A stretch of DNA of 64,000 nucleotides from Clostridia bacterium (GTDB taxonomy: Bacteria; Bacillota; Limnochordia; DTU080; RSA5). The stretch lies in contig PKEX01000009.1 in NCBI GenBank assembly GCA_002919235.1, forward strand, positions 1 through 64,000. The letters are read 5' to 3'. The notes under the pieces are model-generated. The model did no database searches. It worked only from the letters and a program-made list of their open reading frames with translations, and was not told where the DNA came from. Positions 1-9,932 of the stretch are shown here, in pieces. Every line of letters begins with the position of its first letter. The first letter of the stretch is position 1. The position numbers were made by a program, and so were the translations under genes.

Positions 1-114
1 GCCCGCGCCGGCCGCGCGCTCCCGCGCGTGGGCCCCGCGTCCGGCCAGCTCCTTCCGGGCGGCGGCGCCGGTGGTCTCCTTGTTCACGATGGCAACGCCC
101 CTACTGCCGTTGTC

Positions 115-1395
115 TCAATTCCCGTTCATCCACGCCTCGATGGCGTGGTACTGCTGGAGCACCAGCGGGTTGACGGCGATGCCCACCGCGCTCACGAAGA
201 CGACGGCCGCGACGGCCCAGGCCACTTTCCGGGCCAGCCGGGCACTGCCCGAGCTCCGCCACACGATGGGCAGGATGATCAGCGCGCTGGAAATGCTGCT
301 CAACACCACGCCCGTTCCGGCCACCAGCGGCGAGATCATCCCTTGGGAGACCAGGTGGGCCGCCGTGGCCGCCGTGGACGAGCTGGAGATGATCCCGCCG
401 GCGAAGGCGACGGCGTAAAAGCCCAGGTTGCCGGCGAACTGCTGGGCGATCCGGCCGATGACGGTGATCGCGGCGAACATCAGGCCGAAGCTGAACGCCG
501 ACCGGAGCGAAAAGGGGGACTGGACGTTGATCTCCGGGGGCGCCTCGCCGTCCCGGGCCTGCCGGAAAAGGGCCAGCGCCACCGTGACGGCGATCATCAG
601 GCCCACGGGGACAAAGCCGGCGGGCAGCGCCGAAGGCGCGAAGATAGCCAGGATGAGCCCGTTGCGCAGGAAGGCCGCCGTCTTGGCCAGCATCAGGCCG
701 CGAAACGCGGTGTCCTCCAGGTTGCCCTTGGACTCCTTCACCGTGGCCGCCAGCTCGGCCGCGGTGGCGGTGGAGTTGACCAGTCCGCCCAGGAAACCGG
801 TGTAGTTGATTCCCCGGGTGCCGTAGAGCCTGAGGAGGATGTAGTTGGCAAAGCCGATGGCGCTGATGAGCACCACCATCCACCACATCTCCCGGGGCGA
901 GAACAGGCCCCAGGGGTCGAAGGGGCCCACGGGCAGCACGGGCAGGATGACAAAGCTCAAAAGGCCCAGCGTGATGGCCGCGTGGATCTCACTGCGCTGC
1001 AGGCGCATGGTAAAGACCAGCATCTCCTCCTTCCAGCTCAGGAGGAGCAGCATGAAGATGGCCACGGCCACCGCCACAAACAGGGCCTCCTGCGCCACCA
1101 GCATCCCGACGAAACACGTGAGAAAGAGGGAGACCGCGGTGGTGGCTTCGACGCTGGTCCCCTTCTTGAGGGCGTTCACGTTGATGACGACGACGATCAC
1201 CGCCACGAAGGCCAGGACCGCCAGGGTGTAGAGGGGGCCCATTTTCCACGAGAGGTACCCCAGCAGCGCCGCGAACGAAAACGTGCGAAGGCCCACTTCC
1301 TTGCCGGCCCGCTCCCGCTCAAGGCCCACCAGGAGGCCGAGCCCGAGCGTGATGGCCAGATGCCACAGGGTTTCCCAGGACATCTCGATCTGCAC
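115..1395 (-). CDS. MgtC/SapB-related DUF4010 family membrane protein
   Basis: 426-aa ORF, strongly hydrophobic, GLLVGLERERAGKEVGLRTFSFAALLGYLS N-terminus typical of MgtC/SapB-DUF4010 proteins. Confidence 0.85.
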   Translation of the reverse strand: MQIEMSWETLWHLAITLGLGLLVGLERERAGKEVGLRTFSFAALLGYLSWKMGPLYTLAVLAFVAVIVVVINVNALKKGTSVEATTAVSLFLTCFVGMLVAQEALFVAVAVAIFMLLLLSWKEEMLVFTMRLQRSEIHAAITLGLLSFVILPVLPVGPFDPWGLFSPREMWWMVVLISAIGFANYILLRLYGTRGINYTGFLGGLVNSTATAAELAATVKESKGNLEDTAFRGLMLAKTAAFLRNGLILAIFAPSALPAGFVPVGLMIAVTVALALFRQARDGEAPPEINVQSPFSLRSAFSFGLMFAAITVIGRIAQQFAGNLGFYAVAFAGGIISSSSTAATAAHLVSQGMISPLVAGTGVVLSSISSALIILPIVWRSSGSARLARKVAWAVAAVVFVSAVGIAVNPLVLQQYHAIEAWMNGN

Positions 1396-1430
1396 CGCGC
1401 ACCCTCCCTCCCCGCACCCGGCGTGTTGCT

Positions 1431-1466
1431 AAAAAAGCCGCCCGCGACGGTGCGCATCGCGGGCGG
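1431..1466 (-). terminator. Intrinsic terminator inside the 5' leader of the DUF4010 gene
   Basis: 10-bp perfect stem CCGCCCGCGA/TCGCGGGCGG followed by TTTTTT on the minus strand, about 36 nt upstream of the start codon. Confidence 0.75.
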
Positions 1467-1581
1467 AGTTCACGCCAATCTCCCGCCGCCCCTGCCGGGG
1501 CGCCGTCCCTGCGCCCGGCGAGGGGGCCGCGTTCTCTCGCCTGTCTTGCGGAGGCTGAACGCCCGGCGTCAGCTTGGTATT

Positions 1582-1611
1582 ATTATAGCAGAGTTTCAAC
1601 TCGATTTTCAG
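1582..1611 (-). promoter_or_regulatory. Sigma-70-type promoter for the DUF4010 gene
   Basis: Minus strand CTGAAA-18 nt-TATAAT. Confidence 0.6.
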
Positions 1612-1756
1612 GTTGGAAGCCGCCGTCCGGCCTTGCCGCGGCACGCATTGCGGCGCCCCCGAGCCTGGCCTCCCCGCCACCCTTCCAGCCGCCGCCGCAG
1701 ATGGGATACAATGATGCAAAGCCGGAGCCGCCGTATTCCGTAGGGAGGGACGCTGC

Positions 1757-4195
1757 ATGCTGGCACCGCAGGAATGGGAGTACGAACGCGCCCGCCTCGC
1801 CCGGACGCTGGACGCCGTCCACGCCCGCCTCCAGGAGCTGGAAGCCACCGTCAAACGGCACAAGCAGCGGGTGATCGAAACCCGCAGGACCATGTGGGAA
1901 GAGCTGCCGCACTCGGTGGAGACCCTCGACGAGGCCGTCCACATCGTCCAGCAGCGGCAGTACCTCGGCGAGTTCGAGCGGGATTACCTCCTCTACCGGC
2001 GGCTGATCCCCGTCCTGGAGCGGATGGCCTCTTCGCCCTACTTCGGCCGCATCGACTTCCGCGAGAAGGGCCAGGAAAAGGTGCAGCAGATCTACATCGG
2101 CATCTCGTCGCTGGTGGAGCCGGGCACCGGCGAACGCCTGGTCTACGACTGGCGCGCGCCCATCTCCAGCATGTTTTACGACTACCAGCCCGGGCCGGGA
2201 AGCTACGAGACGGAGGCCCTAGTGGTCGAAGGCGACATCCTGCTCAAGCGCCAGTACAAGATCGCCAAAGGGAAGCTCCTCTACGTGTTCGACACGGAGC
2301 TCACCATCGACGACGAGCTCCTGCAGGAGATCCTGAGCCAAAGCGCCGACCAGCGGATGCGCACCATCGTCCAGAGCATCCAGCGGGAGCAGAACCGGGC
2401 CATTCGCGACGAAACTCATCCCCTGCTGATCGTGGAGGGGCCGGCGGGAAGCGGCAAGACCTCCATCGCCCTGCACCGCGTGGCATACCTGCTCTACCGG
2501 CACCGCCAATCCCTGAGGGCCAAGGACATCGTCGTCGTCTCGCCCAACCAGGTGTTCAACGATTACATCTCCAGCGTCCTGCCCGACCTCGGCGAGGAGA
2601 ACATGCAGCAGACCACCTTTTCAGAGCTGGTCCGCCGGTACCTGGCCCAGGAGACGGCAGGCGAGCCGGATACGGCCGTGCCCGCCGCCGGCGAGGACGG
2701 CTCCGGCTACGGCGACGCCCCTCTTGCCCGGACGGACAACGAGGCCGACGACGAGGACTCCGGATCGGCGCCTCTCCTTTCCGGCGCCTGCAAGCCGGCC
2801 CGGCTGGTCGAAGACAGCAGCGCCCACTTGGAGTTCCTCTTTTCCCAGAGAGGACAGCCCGGCTACGAGCAGCGCATCCGCGAGATCACGTACAAAGGCT
2901 CTCCGGCGTTTCTCGCCGCCGTCCGGCAGTACGTGCAAAAACTCCTGCGGGGAGAGGGCATCGAATTTCCCGACATCGAATTTGAAGGGAAGCGCATCAT
3001 CTCCGGGAGCGAGCTCCGGCGCCTGGTGACCGAGACCTACAGCTACCTCTCCTTCAGCAAGCGCCTGGACAAGGCAGGCCGCCGCGTCCTCTACCTCTTG
3101 GAGCCTCTCCGGGAAGAGCGGCAGCGCGCCTGGCGGGAGCGCATCGAAAACGACCCCAGGCACAGCGACCTCAACGCCCGCGAGATCGCCTCGCTGGCCC
3201 GCACCATGGCCAACGGGGAGTTCCTCCCCATCGACGAGACGCTCCGGAAGTTCGCCGCCGTCGACGTGGTGGAGCACTACGCCAACCTCTTTCGCGACCC
3301 GGACTGGCTCCTGCAGGCTGGACGGGAGGCCCGCGGGCTGCCGGCCCCGGCGGAACTGGCCGCGATCTGCGCCGCCACGCTGGAGCGGCTCGAAAGCGGG
3401 CGGATCGCCTACGAAGACATCGCGCCCATCCTCTACCTCAAGGCGGCCCTGGGCGACATCCCCGGCGACCGGCAGATCCGCCACGTGGTGGTCGACGAAG
3501 CCCAGGACTACTCGCTCTTCCATTACGAGGTGTTCCGCCGGCTCTACCCGGCGGCCACCTTCACGGTGCTGGGCGACCCGGCCCAGGCCATCCACCCCTA
3601 CCTGGGCTCCGTGGACCTGGCCTCCATCGAGCAGGCCCTCGCGCCCGGAAGGGGCAAGATGATCCAGCTTTCCATGAGCTATCGCTCGACGCTGGAAATC
3701 GCCACCTTCGCCCGGGCCATCGACCGGACCCCCAGCGAATCCCGCCCCATCGAGCGGCGCGGGCCGAAGCCCCTCATCGTGCAGGTGGAGCCGGCGGAAC
3801 TCCTGGCGGAAGCGGCGGTCCGGGAGATCCGGCGCTTCCACGCCGGGGGGATCCGCCGGGTGGCGGTCATCTGCAAGACGGCCGCCGAAAGCCAGCAGGC
3901 GTTTGCCGCCTTGCGCCGGCACCTCCCGGTGCAGCTGGTCACCGCCGGCGATTCGGCGCTGCCCGCCGGGGACCTGGTGATCCCCGCCTACCTGGCGAAG
4001 GGCTTGGAGTTTGACGGCGTGATCATCTACGATGCCGGCGCCCATGTATACGGCGACGAGACGGAGCGCCGCCTGTTCTATACGGCGTGCACCCGGGCGC
4101 TGCACCGGCTGGCCCTGCTGTACACGGGCGAGCTCACGCCGTTTCTCGAAGGCGTCGGGCCGTCCCTGGCCGACTACGAGCGCTTTTCGGGTTAG
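1757..4195 (+). CDS. helD: HelD-like UvrD/Rep family helicase (RNA polymerase recycling type)
   Basis: 812 aa; N-terminal coiled coil, IYIGISSLVEPGTGERLVYDWRAPISSMFYDYQPGPGSYE signature, Walker A GPAGSGKTSIALHR, VVDEAQDY. Confidence 0.9.
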   Translation: MLAPQEWEYERARLARTLDAVHARLQELEATVKRHKQRVIETRRTMWEELPHSVETLDEAVHIVQQRQYLGEFERDYLLYRRLIPVLERMASSPYFGRIDFREKGQEKVQQIYIGISSLVEPGTGERLVYDWRAPISSMFYDYQPGPGSYETEALVVEGDILLKRQYKIAKGKLLYVFDTELTIDDELLQEILSQSADQRMRTIVQSIQREQNRAIRDETHPLLIVEGPAGSGKTSIALHRVAYLLYRHRQSLRAKDIVVVSPNQVFNDYISSVLPDLGEENMQQTTFSELVRRYLAQETAGEPDTAVPAAGEDGSGYGDAPLARTDNEADDEDSGSAPLLSGACKPARLVEDSSAHLEFLFSQRGQPGYEQRIREITYKGSPAFLAAVRQYVQKLLRGEGIEFPDIEFEGKRIISGSELRRLVTETYSYLSFSKRLDKAGRRVLYLLEPLREERQRAWRERIENDPRHSDLNAREIASLARTMANGEFLPIDETLRKFAAVDVVEHYANLFRDPDWLLQAGREARGLPAPAELAAICAATLERLESGRIAYEDIAPILYLKAALGDIPGDRQIRHVVVDEAQDYSLFHYEVFRRLYPAATFTVLGDPAQAIHPYLGSVDLASIEQALAPGRGKMIQLSMSYRSTLEIATFARAIDRTPSESRPIERRGPKPLIVQVEPAELLAEAAVREIRRFHAGGIRRVAVICKTAAESQQAFAALRRHLPVQLVTAGDSALPAGDLVIPAYLAKGLEFDGVIIYDAGAHVYGDETERRLFYTACTRALHRLALLYTGELTPFLEGVGPSLADYERFSG

Positions 4196-4207
4196 GGGGT
4201 AGCGCCC

Positions 4208-5290
4208 ATGGGAACCTGGCCCTTGAGCGCCGGCTGGCGTGAGATTGAATTCGGTGTCGAAATCGAATGGGTCGGCGCGCCCCAAGGCGCCGTCCAGCTC
4301 CTGCCGGGATGGGAGATCGTCGCCGAAGACCTCCTCTTCTTCGACGACGGCCGGATGGTGGATCCCGTCACGGGTGACGATGTGATGGGGGGAGAGCTGG
4401 TCTCGCCGCGCCTTACGTGGGAGGAAAGAGAGCAGATCGCCGCCATGTGCGCCCGGCTCAAAGCCCTGGGCGCGGCCGGCAACTGGTCGTGCGGCCTTCA
4501 CGTCCACGCCGACGGGAGCCGGTGGGGCCAGGCGCTGCTCTTGCCCGGTCTCGATGCCGCGCGGGCCACCGAGGCCGCCCTCCGCCGGGTGCTGGATACC
4601 GCCCCCCACCGCCTGGACTACGCACCGCCGACCACCGCTGCGCTCCGGGAGGCCGTCGCCCGGCTCCCGGCGCCGGCCGGCCCCGATGCGGTCCTGCAGC
4701 GCTTGGTCTACGGGCAGCGCCCGCAGGAGCATCGCGGGGGCATCAATTTCCGCTCCCTTTTTGAAAAGGGGTCCGTGGAACTTCGCCTTCCCAACGCCAG
4801 CCTGGAGCCGGAGGCGATCTACCGGACGATCGAGCTCTGGCTGCGCTGGGTCGCGGCGGTGGGCGAAGGGAGGGAGCTCTCGGCATCGCCTGCGGATCTC
4901 ATCCGCTCGCTGGGCGCCCCGGCCGAGGGCTACCCGCCCCGCCAGGACGCCCCCGCCTGGTGGTGGCGCCGCCGGGCCATGGATCGCGCCCTCTACCCCG
5001 TGCTGCTCCCCTTGTGCCGGGAGTGGGTTCAGGAGCTCTACCCGCAGGTCAACGTCCCGTGCGACATCGTGTGGATCGACGGCACCGCGGGCGATCGGGT
5101 GGTCGCGCTGGCCGAAGCAGGCGATGTCAAAGTGTACTTGGTGTTCGGCACGGGCGCCGGCGGGTGGAAAAGGATCGAAGCGACGACGGCGTGGCGGCCG
5201 GACCTGGCATCCGGCCGTCCTTCCCCCGGTGACATCCCGCTCAGTGCGGCGGCTGGCTGGAGCTCCGGCGAGAAACGCCCGTTCCCTTGA
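4208..5290 (+). CDS. Amidoligase family protein (COOH-NH2 ligase fold)
   Basis: 360 aa; EFGVEIEWVG N-terminus, CGLHVHADGSRWG, NFRSLFEKGSVELRLPNASL motifs match the amidoligase family. Confidence 0.75.
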   Translation: MGTWPLSAGWREIEFGVEIEWVGAPQGAVQLLPGWEIVAEDLLFFDDGRMVDPVTGDDVMGGELVSPRLTWEEREQIAAMCARLKALGAAGNWSCGLHVHADGSRWGQALLLPGLDAARATEAALRRVLDTAPHRLDYAPPTTAALREAVARLPAPAGPDAVLQRLVYGQRPQEHRGGINFRSLFEKGSVELRLPNASLEPEAIYRTIELWLRWVAAVGEGRELSASPADLIRSLGAPAEGYPPRQDAPAWWWRRRAMDRALYPVLLPLCREWVQELYPQVNVPCDIVWIDGTAGDRVVALAEAGDVKVYLVFGTGAGGWKRIEATTAWRPDLASGRPSPGDIPLSAAAGWSSGEKRPFP

Positions 5291-5447
5291 CGGCGAGCGG
5301 TTTTTCTACGAAAATCCTGGAGGAGCCGGAATCTGTCGCTGCAAAGCGGTTTGGCGGATTTCAGCGGAGGGTCCCGCCGCCCTCCCCGCGCCCGGGCGCA
5401 GCGGCGGCGGTCCAGCCGGCGATTCCAGGGAGAGCGAGGAGACAGCG

Positions 5448-6605
5448 ATGGCCGTTTGGCACGGAGACAAAGAACTGGTGCACCGGCGGCTGGCCGCCCT
5501 CAGGGAGGGCGCCATCAGTCCCCACCACGACCCCTGGGATCCGTACACCACGGTGGGCCTGTCCTCCAAGCCCCTTCTCACCAGCATCGAAGTGACCGTG
5601 ACCAATACCTGCAACCTGCGGTGCGAGCACTGCGCGGTGGGCGACGTGCTCACCTACGTGGAAGAGCGGCTGATCTCTCTCGACCAGCTCTTGGCCCGGA
5701 TCGACGAGGTGGACACGCTGGTCACGTTCAGCGTGACGGGCGGCGAGCCCACGGCCACTCCGAAGCTGGTGGACGAAGTGACCCGCCCGCTGCTCCAGTA
5801 CGCCAAGGCGCGGGGGCTGCGGACGCAGATCAACACCAACCTCACCATGCCCCTGGAGCGGTACGAGTCCATCGCGGAGTGGGTCGACGTGATCCACATT
5901 TCGTACAACTACCCCGAGCCGTCGGAGTTCGCCCGCATCGCCTATGCGTACGCGGACCACGTGCCCCAGGATCCGGAGCGGCTGCTGCGGCGGATGGACG
6001 CCAATATCCGGGCACTGGCGGAGGCGGGGTGCTTCGTCTCGGCGGAGACGATCCTCACCCATGCGACGCTGCCGCGGATTCACGAGATCCACGCCCGCAT
6101 CGCCGAGCTGGGCTGCCGGCGCCACGAGATCCACCCGCTCTACCCCAGCGACTTCGCGGCCCGCATGCGCCTGGCCAGCCTGGAGGAGCTGGCCGCGGGT
6201 GTCCGCCGGCTCCTCGAGCACCGCGATCCCAACGTGTGGATCCTCTTCGGCACGTTTCCCTTCTTTGCGTGCAGCCCCGATCCGGAGCACCGGGAGCTCT
6301 GGCGGTACGTGATCTCCCAGCCCAACACCACCATCCGCAACGACCCCGACGGCCGCAACCGCCTCAACGTGAGCAGCCTCACCGGCGACGTGCTGGTGGC
6401 CGACTTTGCCAGCCTGGGGCCCATCGGCAACATCACCCGGGAGAGCTTCGGGGCCATCTGGGACCGCTGGCTCTCCTCGGAGCTGGCCCGCCGGTACCAC
6501 TGCCACTGCCCGGCGGCCCGCTGCCTCGGGCCCAACCTCTTGGTGGTGGAGAGCTATTACCAGGACGTAGACTGGCAAGCCCGCGAAGCGCTGGTCTCCG
6601 CCTGA
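5448..6605 (+). CDS. yfkAB: Radical SAM / CxCxxxxC motif protein, YfkAB type
   Basis: 385 aa from ATG at 5448 (SD GAGGAG); CNLRCEHC radical SAM motif; C-terminal YHCHCPAARCLGPNLLV (CxC-x4-C). Confidence 0.85.
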   Translation: MAVWHGDKELVHRRLAALREGAISPHHDPWDPYTTVGLSSKPLLTSIEVTVTNTCNLRCEHCAVGDVLTYVEERLISLDQLLARIDEVDTLVTFSVTGGEPTATPKLVDEVTRPLLQYAKARGLRTQINTNLTMPLERYESIAEWVDVIHISYNYPEPSEFARIAYAYADHVPQDPERLLRRMDANIRALAEAGCFVSAETILTHATLPRIHEIHARIAELGCRRHEIHPLYPSDFAARMRLASLEELAAGVRRLLEHRDPNVWILFGTFPFFACSPDPEHRELWRYVISQPNTTIRNDPDGRNRLNVSSLTGDVLVADFASLGPIGNITRESFGAIWDRWLSSELARRYHCHCPAARCLGPNLLVVESYYQDVDWQAREALVSA

Positions 6606-6632
6606 ACCACTGGGTGCAGGGGTGGAGCGGCG

Positions 6633-8003
6633 ATGGCCCGGGCATTGTGGCTGAGCAGGGAGATCCACGGGGAACTGGTGCGGCTCGCCGTGCCCACCAT
6701 CGTGTCGACCCTGGCCGTCCCCCTGCTGGGCGTCGCGGATACGGCCATCCTGGGGCGGCTCCCGGATGTGACCCACCTCGCGGCGGCCGCCGCCGCCAAC
6801 ACGATTCTCAACGCCGTCTTTTGGATCTTCGGCTTCCTGCGCATGGGCACTACCGCGCTGGTGGCCCAAGCGTCCGGCCAGGGAGACCCGCGGGAGAGCG
6901 CCCGGCTGCTGTTTCAAGCGTCGGCGGTCGGCGGCGCCCTGGGCCTGTTGCTGGTGGCGGGGCGCGGGCCGATGGGCTGGATCGGTTTTCACCTGGTGGG
7001 CGCCGCCCCCGAGGTGACGGCGCTGGCCAAGGAGTACTACGCGATCCGGATCTTCGAGGCGCCCGTCTTTCTCATCGGGCTCGGGATCACGGGGTACCTG
7101 CGCGGGCGGGGCGACGCGATCACGCCCATGCTCTTCACCCTCGGCGTCAACCTGGTCAACATCGCCGGCGATCTCCTCCTGGTGCCGGGATGGTGGGGCC
7201 TGCCGTCGCTGGGCGTGCGAGGGGCCGCCTGGGCCAGCCTCATCGCCCAGTGGACCGGCGGCGTGGGCCTCGTGCTGGCGGTCTGGCCCCGGGTGCGGCG
7301 GCACGTGAGCCGGGAGTGGCTCTCCGGCTGGCGGAGGCTCCCCTGGGGCCGGTTCCTCCGGGTGCAGCAGGACCTCTTTTTCCGCACCTTGTTTCTCGTC
7401 GTCACCATGGCCGCCATCACGGCCCTGGCGGCCCGGCTCCAGGACCCTCACGAGCTGGCCGCCCACGCCGTCCTGCTCCAGCTTTGGTCGCTGGTGAGCT
7501 ACGCCGTGGACGGGTTCGCCTACGCCACGGAGACCACGGTGGGCACCTGGCTTGGGCGGGGCAGGCCGCAGGCGGCCCGGGCCAGCGCCCAGGCCGCGCT
7601 CCTTTGGGGTGTGGGGATCGGCATCCTGTTCGCCTTGGTCTACCGGGCCGGGGTCGACGCCATCGCCCGCTTTTTCACCACCGACCCTCGGGTGCAGCAG
7701 ATCCTGCACGAGCTGGTGGTGGTGATCGCCGTCAGCCAGCCGGTCAACGCCCTGGCGTACATCTTCGACGGCATCCTCATCGGCGCCACCGACACCCGCT
7801 TCCTCCGCCGGGCGATGCTCACGAGCTCGGCGGCGTTTTTCGCCGCCGTGGCCGCAGGGTGGGCCGTGTGGGGCCTGAGCCTTGCCGTCATTTGGTGGAG
7901 CGCCGTCGTCTTTATGGCGGCCCGCTCCCTCACGCTGGCGGTGCGCTTCCGGTCCCCTGCCTGGATCGCGGCGGCCCGGACAAGACGGGCCGGCGAACCG
8001 TGA
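6633..8003 (+). CDS. MATE family efflux transporter
   Basis: 456 aa, 12 TM pattern, LAVPTIVSTLAVPLLGVADTAILGRL typical of MATE/DinF. Confidence 0.9.
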   Translation: MARALWLSREIHGELVRLAVPTIVSTLAVPLLGVADTAILGRLPDVTHLAAAAAANTILNAVFWIFGFLRMGTTALVAQASGQGDPRESARLLFQASAVGGALGLLLVAGRGPMGWIGFHLVGAAPEVTALAKEYYAIRIFEAPVFLIGLGITGYLRGRGDAITPMLFTLGVNLVNIAGDLLLVPGWWGLPSLGVRGAAWASLIAQWTGGVGLVLAVWPRVRRHVSREWLSGWRRLPWGRFLRVQQDLFFRTLFLVVTMAAITALAARLQDPHELAAHAVLLQLWSLVSYAVDGFAYATETTVGTWLGRGRPQAARASAQAALLWGVGIGILFALVYRAGVDAIARFFTTDPRVQQILHELVVVIAVSQPVNALAYIFDGILIGATDTRFLRRAMLTSSAAFFAAVAAGWAVWGLSLAVIWWSAVVFMAARSLTLAVRFRSPAWIAAARTRRAGEP

Positions 8004-8039
8004 ACCCCGGACGCGGGCCGCGGCGCGCGGCGGGCGTCG

Positions 8040-8831
8040 TCAGATGACGGAGACGTAGTCAACGCGCGGTGTGCCGGTTTCCGGGTCCCTGCCGACCCGG
8101 GCGTCGACGCCGAAGACGTCCCGCACTAGCTCCTCCGTGAGCACGCAGGCGGCCGGACCGGCCGCGGCCAGCCTTCCGCGGGTGAGCACCGCGACGTCGT
8201 CGCAGGCCCTGAGGGCCAGCGTCAGGTCGTGGATGGCCAGGACGACGGTAATCCCCCGCTCCCGGTTGAGCCGCCGGATGATCTGGAGAATCTCCAGCTG
8301 GTAGCGGATGTCCAGATTGGCGGTGGGCTCGTCGAGAAAGAGGAGCTTGGGACTTTGCGCCAGCGCCCGGGCAAGAAACACCCGCTGCCGCTCCCCGCCG
8401 GAAAGGGTGGGAAGCAGGCGTTCCCTGAGCTCCCACACGCCCGTGATCTCCATGACCTCCCGGATCACCCCGTGGTCCGCGGCGCCCAGCGGCTGAAAGC
8501 GCCGCCGGTGGGGGTACCGCCCCATGGCCACCACGTCGTAGACGCGAAAGCCGAAGCCCATCTCCGGATTTTGGCTCATCACCGCGATCTCTCGGCCCCG
8601 CTCCCGTTCGTCTAGGGAGTGCAGCGGCCGGCCCTGGTACGTCACCTGGCCTTTGGTCGGCCGCACCAGGCCCGCCGCCACTTTGATCAGGCTGGACTTG
8701 CCGGCGCCGTTGGGCCCGATGAGCCCCAGCATCGCGCCGGCCGGGATGCTGAAGTCGATGTCCCGCAGGACGCTCTCGCCGCGGTACGACAGCGTCACGG
8801 CTTCCAGCCGGAGCAGCGGCGTCACCTCCAT
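8040..8831 (-). CDS. btuD: ABC transporter ATP-binding protein (B12/Fe-siderophore import)
   Basis: 263 aa, GPNGAGKSSL, LSGGERQRV, LLFLDEPTANLD; next to FecCD permease and binding protein downstream of a cobalamin riboswitch. Symbol by context. Confidence 0.85.
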   Translation of the reverse strand: MEVTPLLRLEAVTLSYRGESVLRDIDFSIPAGAMLGLIGPNGAGKSSLIKVAAGLVRPTKGQVTYQGRPLHSLDERERGREIAVMSQNPEMGFGFRVYDVVAMGRYPHRRRFQPLGAADHGVIREVMEITGVWELRERLLPTLSGGERQRVFLARALAQSPKLLFLDEPTANLDIRYQLEILQIIRRLNRERGITVVLAIHDLTLALRACDDVAVLTRGRLAAAGPAACVLTEELVRDVFGVDARVGRDPETGTPRVDYVSVI

Positions 8832-9931
8832 GCCACCATCTCCCTCCGGCGCATCAAGAGATACAGGAAAAACGGCACGCCGAAGATGGCGGTGACGATC
8901 CCCGTGCGCAGCTCGATGGGGCTGAAGACCGTGCGGGCGATGAGGTCGCACAGGATGAGGAAACTCGCACCCAAGAGGCCGCTGGTGGGGATGAGCCACC
9001 GGTGGTCCGGGCCGATGACGAGGCGGAGCATGTGCGGGACGATGAGGCCGACGAAGCCGATCATCCCCGTGACCGAGATGGCCGCGCCGGTGGCCAGCGA
9101 GACGCAGACCAGGACCGCCCGCTTTACCCGCTCCACCGGCACGCCCAGCGAGCGGGCGTCGTCCTCGCCCCCGGCCATGATGTTGAGCTCCGTCGCCAAG
9201 AGCATCAGGCCGGCGGTGCCCGCCAGGACGAACGGCGCCGCCAGCGACAGGTGCTCCCAGCGCCGCCCGGCCAGGTTCCCCATGAGCCAGTAGACGATCT
9301 GCCGCAGGATGCCGTCCTCGACGAAATGGTAGAGCAGCGAGATGACCGCGCTGAACAGCGAGCTCAGCGCCACGCCCGCGAGGAGCAGCGTCGCCGTGTC
9401 CGTCCGGCCGCCCCGGGTGGCCAGGGCATAGGCGAGCGAGGCGGCCAGCAGCGCGCCCGCGAACGCGAAGGCCGGGGTCCACCAGCCGCTCACCGTGTGC
9501 AGCTGGAGGAAGATCGCGACCACGGCGCCCATCGAGCCTCCCGCCGAGACCCCGATGATTCCCGGGTCGGCCAGCGGGTTGCGAAACAGCCCTTGCATCG
9601 CCGCCCCGCTGGCCGCCAGCGCAAAGCCGACCAGCCCCGCGACCAGCACCCGCGGCAGGCGCACGGACCAGATGATCGCCGCCTGGCCCGGGTCGAGCTC
9701 CACCGGCAGGCGCAGGCTTCTGGCCACAATGATCCACAGGGTGTCCCAGAAGGGAAGCTGCACCACGCCGATGGCCGCGCCCAGCGTGACGCTGGCCACC
9801 AGCAAGAGCACGAGCCAGAGGGTAAGAAGCGGCGCTCGCAGGGGAAACGGCCGGGCCGGCCGGAACGCCGCGGGGATTTCCCGGCCGGCGTCGCCGCGTG
9901 CTTCGACGCCCAAGGCGCTGCTCTCTCTCAC
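8822..9931 (-). CDS. btuC: FecCD/BtuC family ABC transporter permease
   Basis: 369 aa, RLPRVLVAGLVGFALAASGAAMQGLFRNPLADPGIIGVSAGGSMGA signature. Confidence 0.92.
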   Translation of the reverse strand: MRESSALGVEARGDAGREIPAAFRPARPFPLRAPLLTLWLVLLLVASVTLGAAIGVVQLPFWDTLWIIVARSLRLPVELDPGQAAIIWSVRLPRVLVAGLVGFALAASGAAMQGLFRNPLADPGIIGVSAGGSMGAVVAIFLQLHTVSGWWTPAFAFAGALLAASLAYALATRGGRTDTATLLLAGVALSSLFSAVISLLYHFVEDGILRQIVYWLMGNLAGRRWEHLSLAAPFVLAGTAGLMLLATELNIMAGGEDDARSLGVPVERVKRAVLVCVSLATGAAISVTGMIGFVGLIVPHMLRLVIGPDHRWLIPTSGLLGASFLILCDLIARTVFSPIELRTGIVTAIFGVPFFLYLLMRRREMVAWR

Positions 9932-9932
9932 C

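Noticed and set aside
1-110. Possible partial minus-strand ORF at the left edge
   Set aside because: Too short and composition-biased; the start codon and product cannot be judged without sequence to the left.
28-1743. 571-aa plus-strand ORF
   Set aside because: Antisense to the DUF4010 gene with low-complexity composition; spans a promoter and terminator on the other strand.
2621-4732. 703-aa minus-strand ORF
   Set aside because: Antisense shadow of helD and the amidoligase gene.
5351-8047. 898-aa plus-strand ORF
   Set aside because: Out-of-frame overlap with the radical SAM and MATE genes, whose frames carry clear family motifs.
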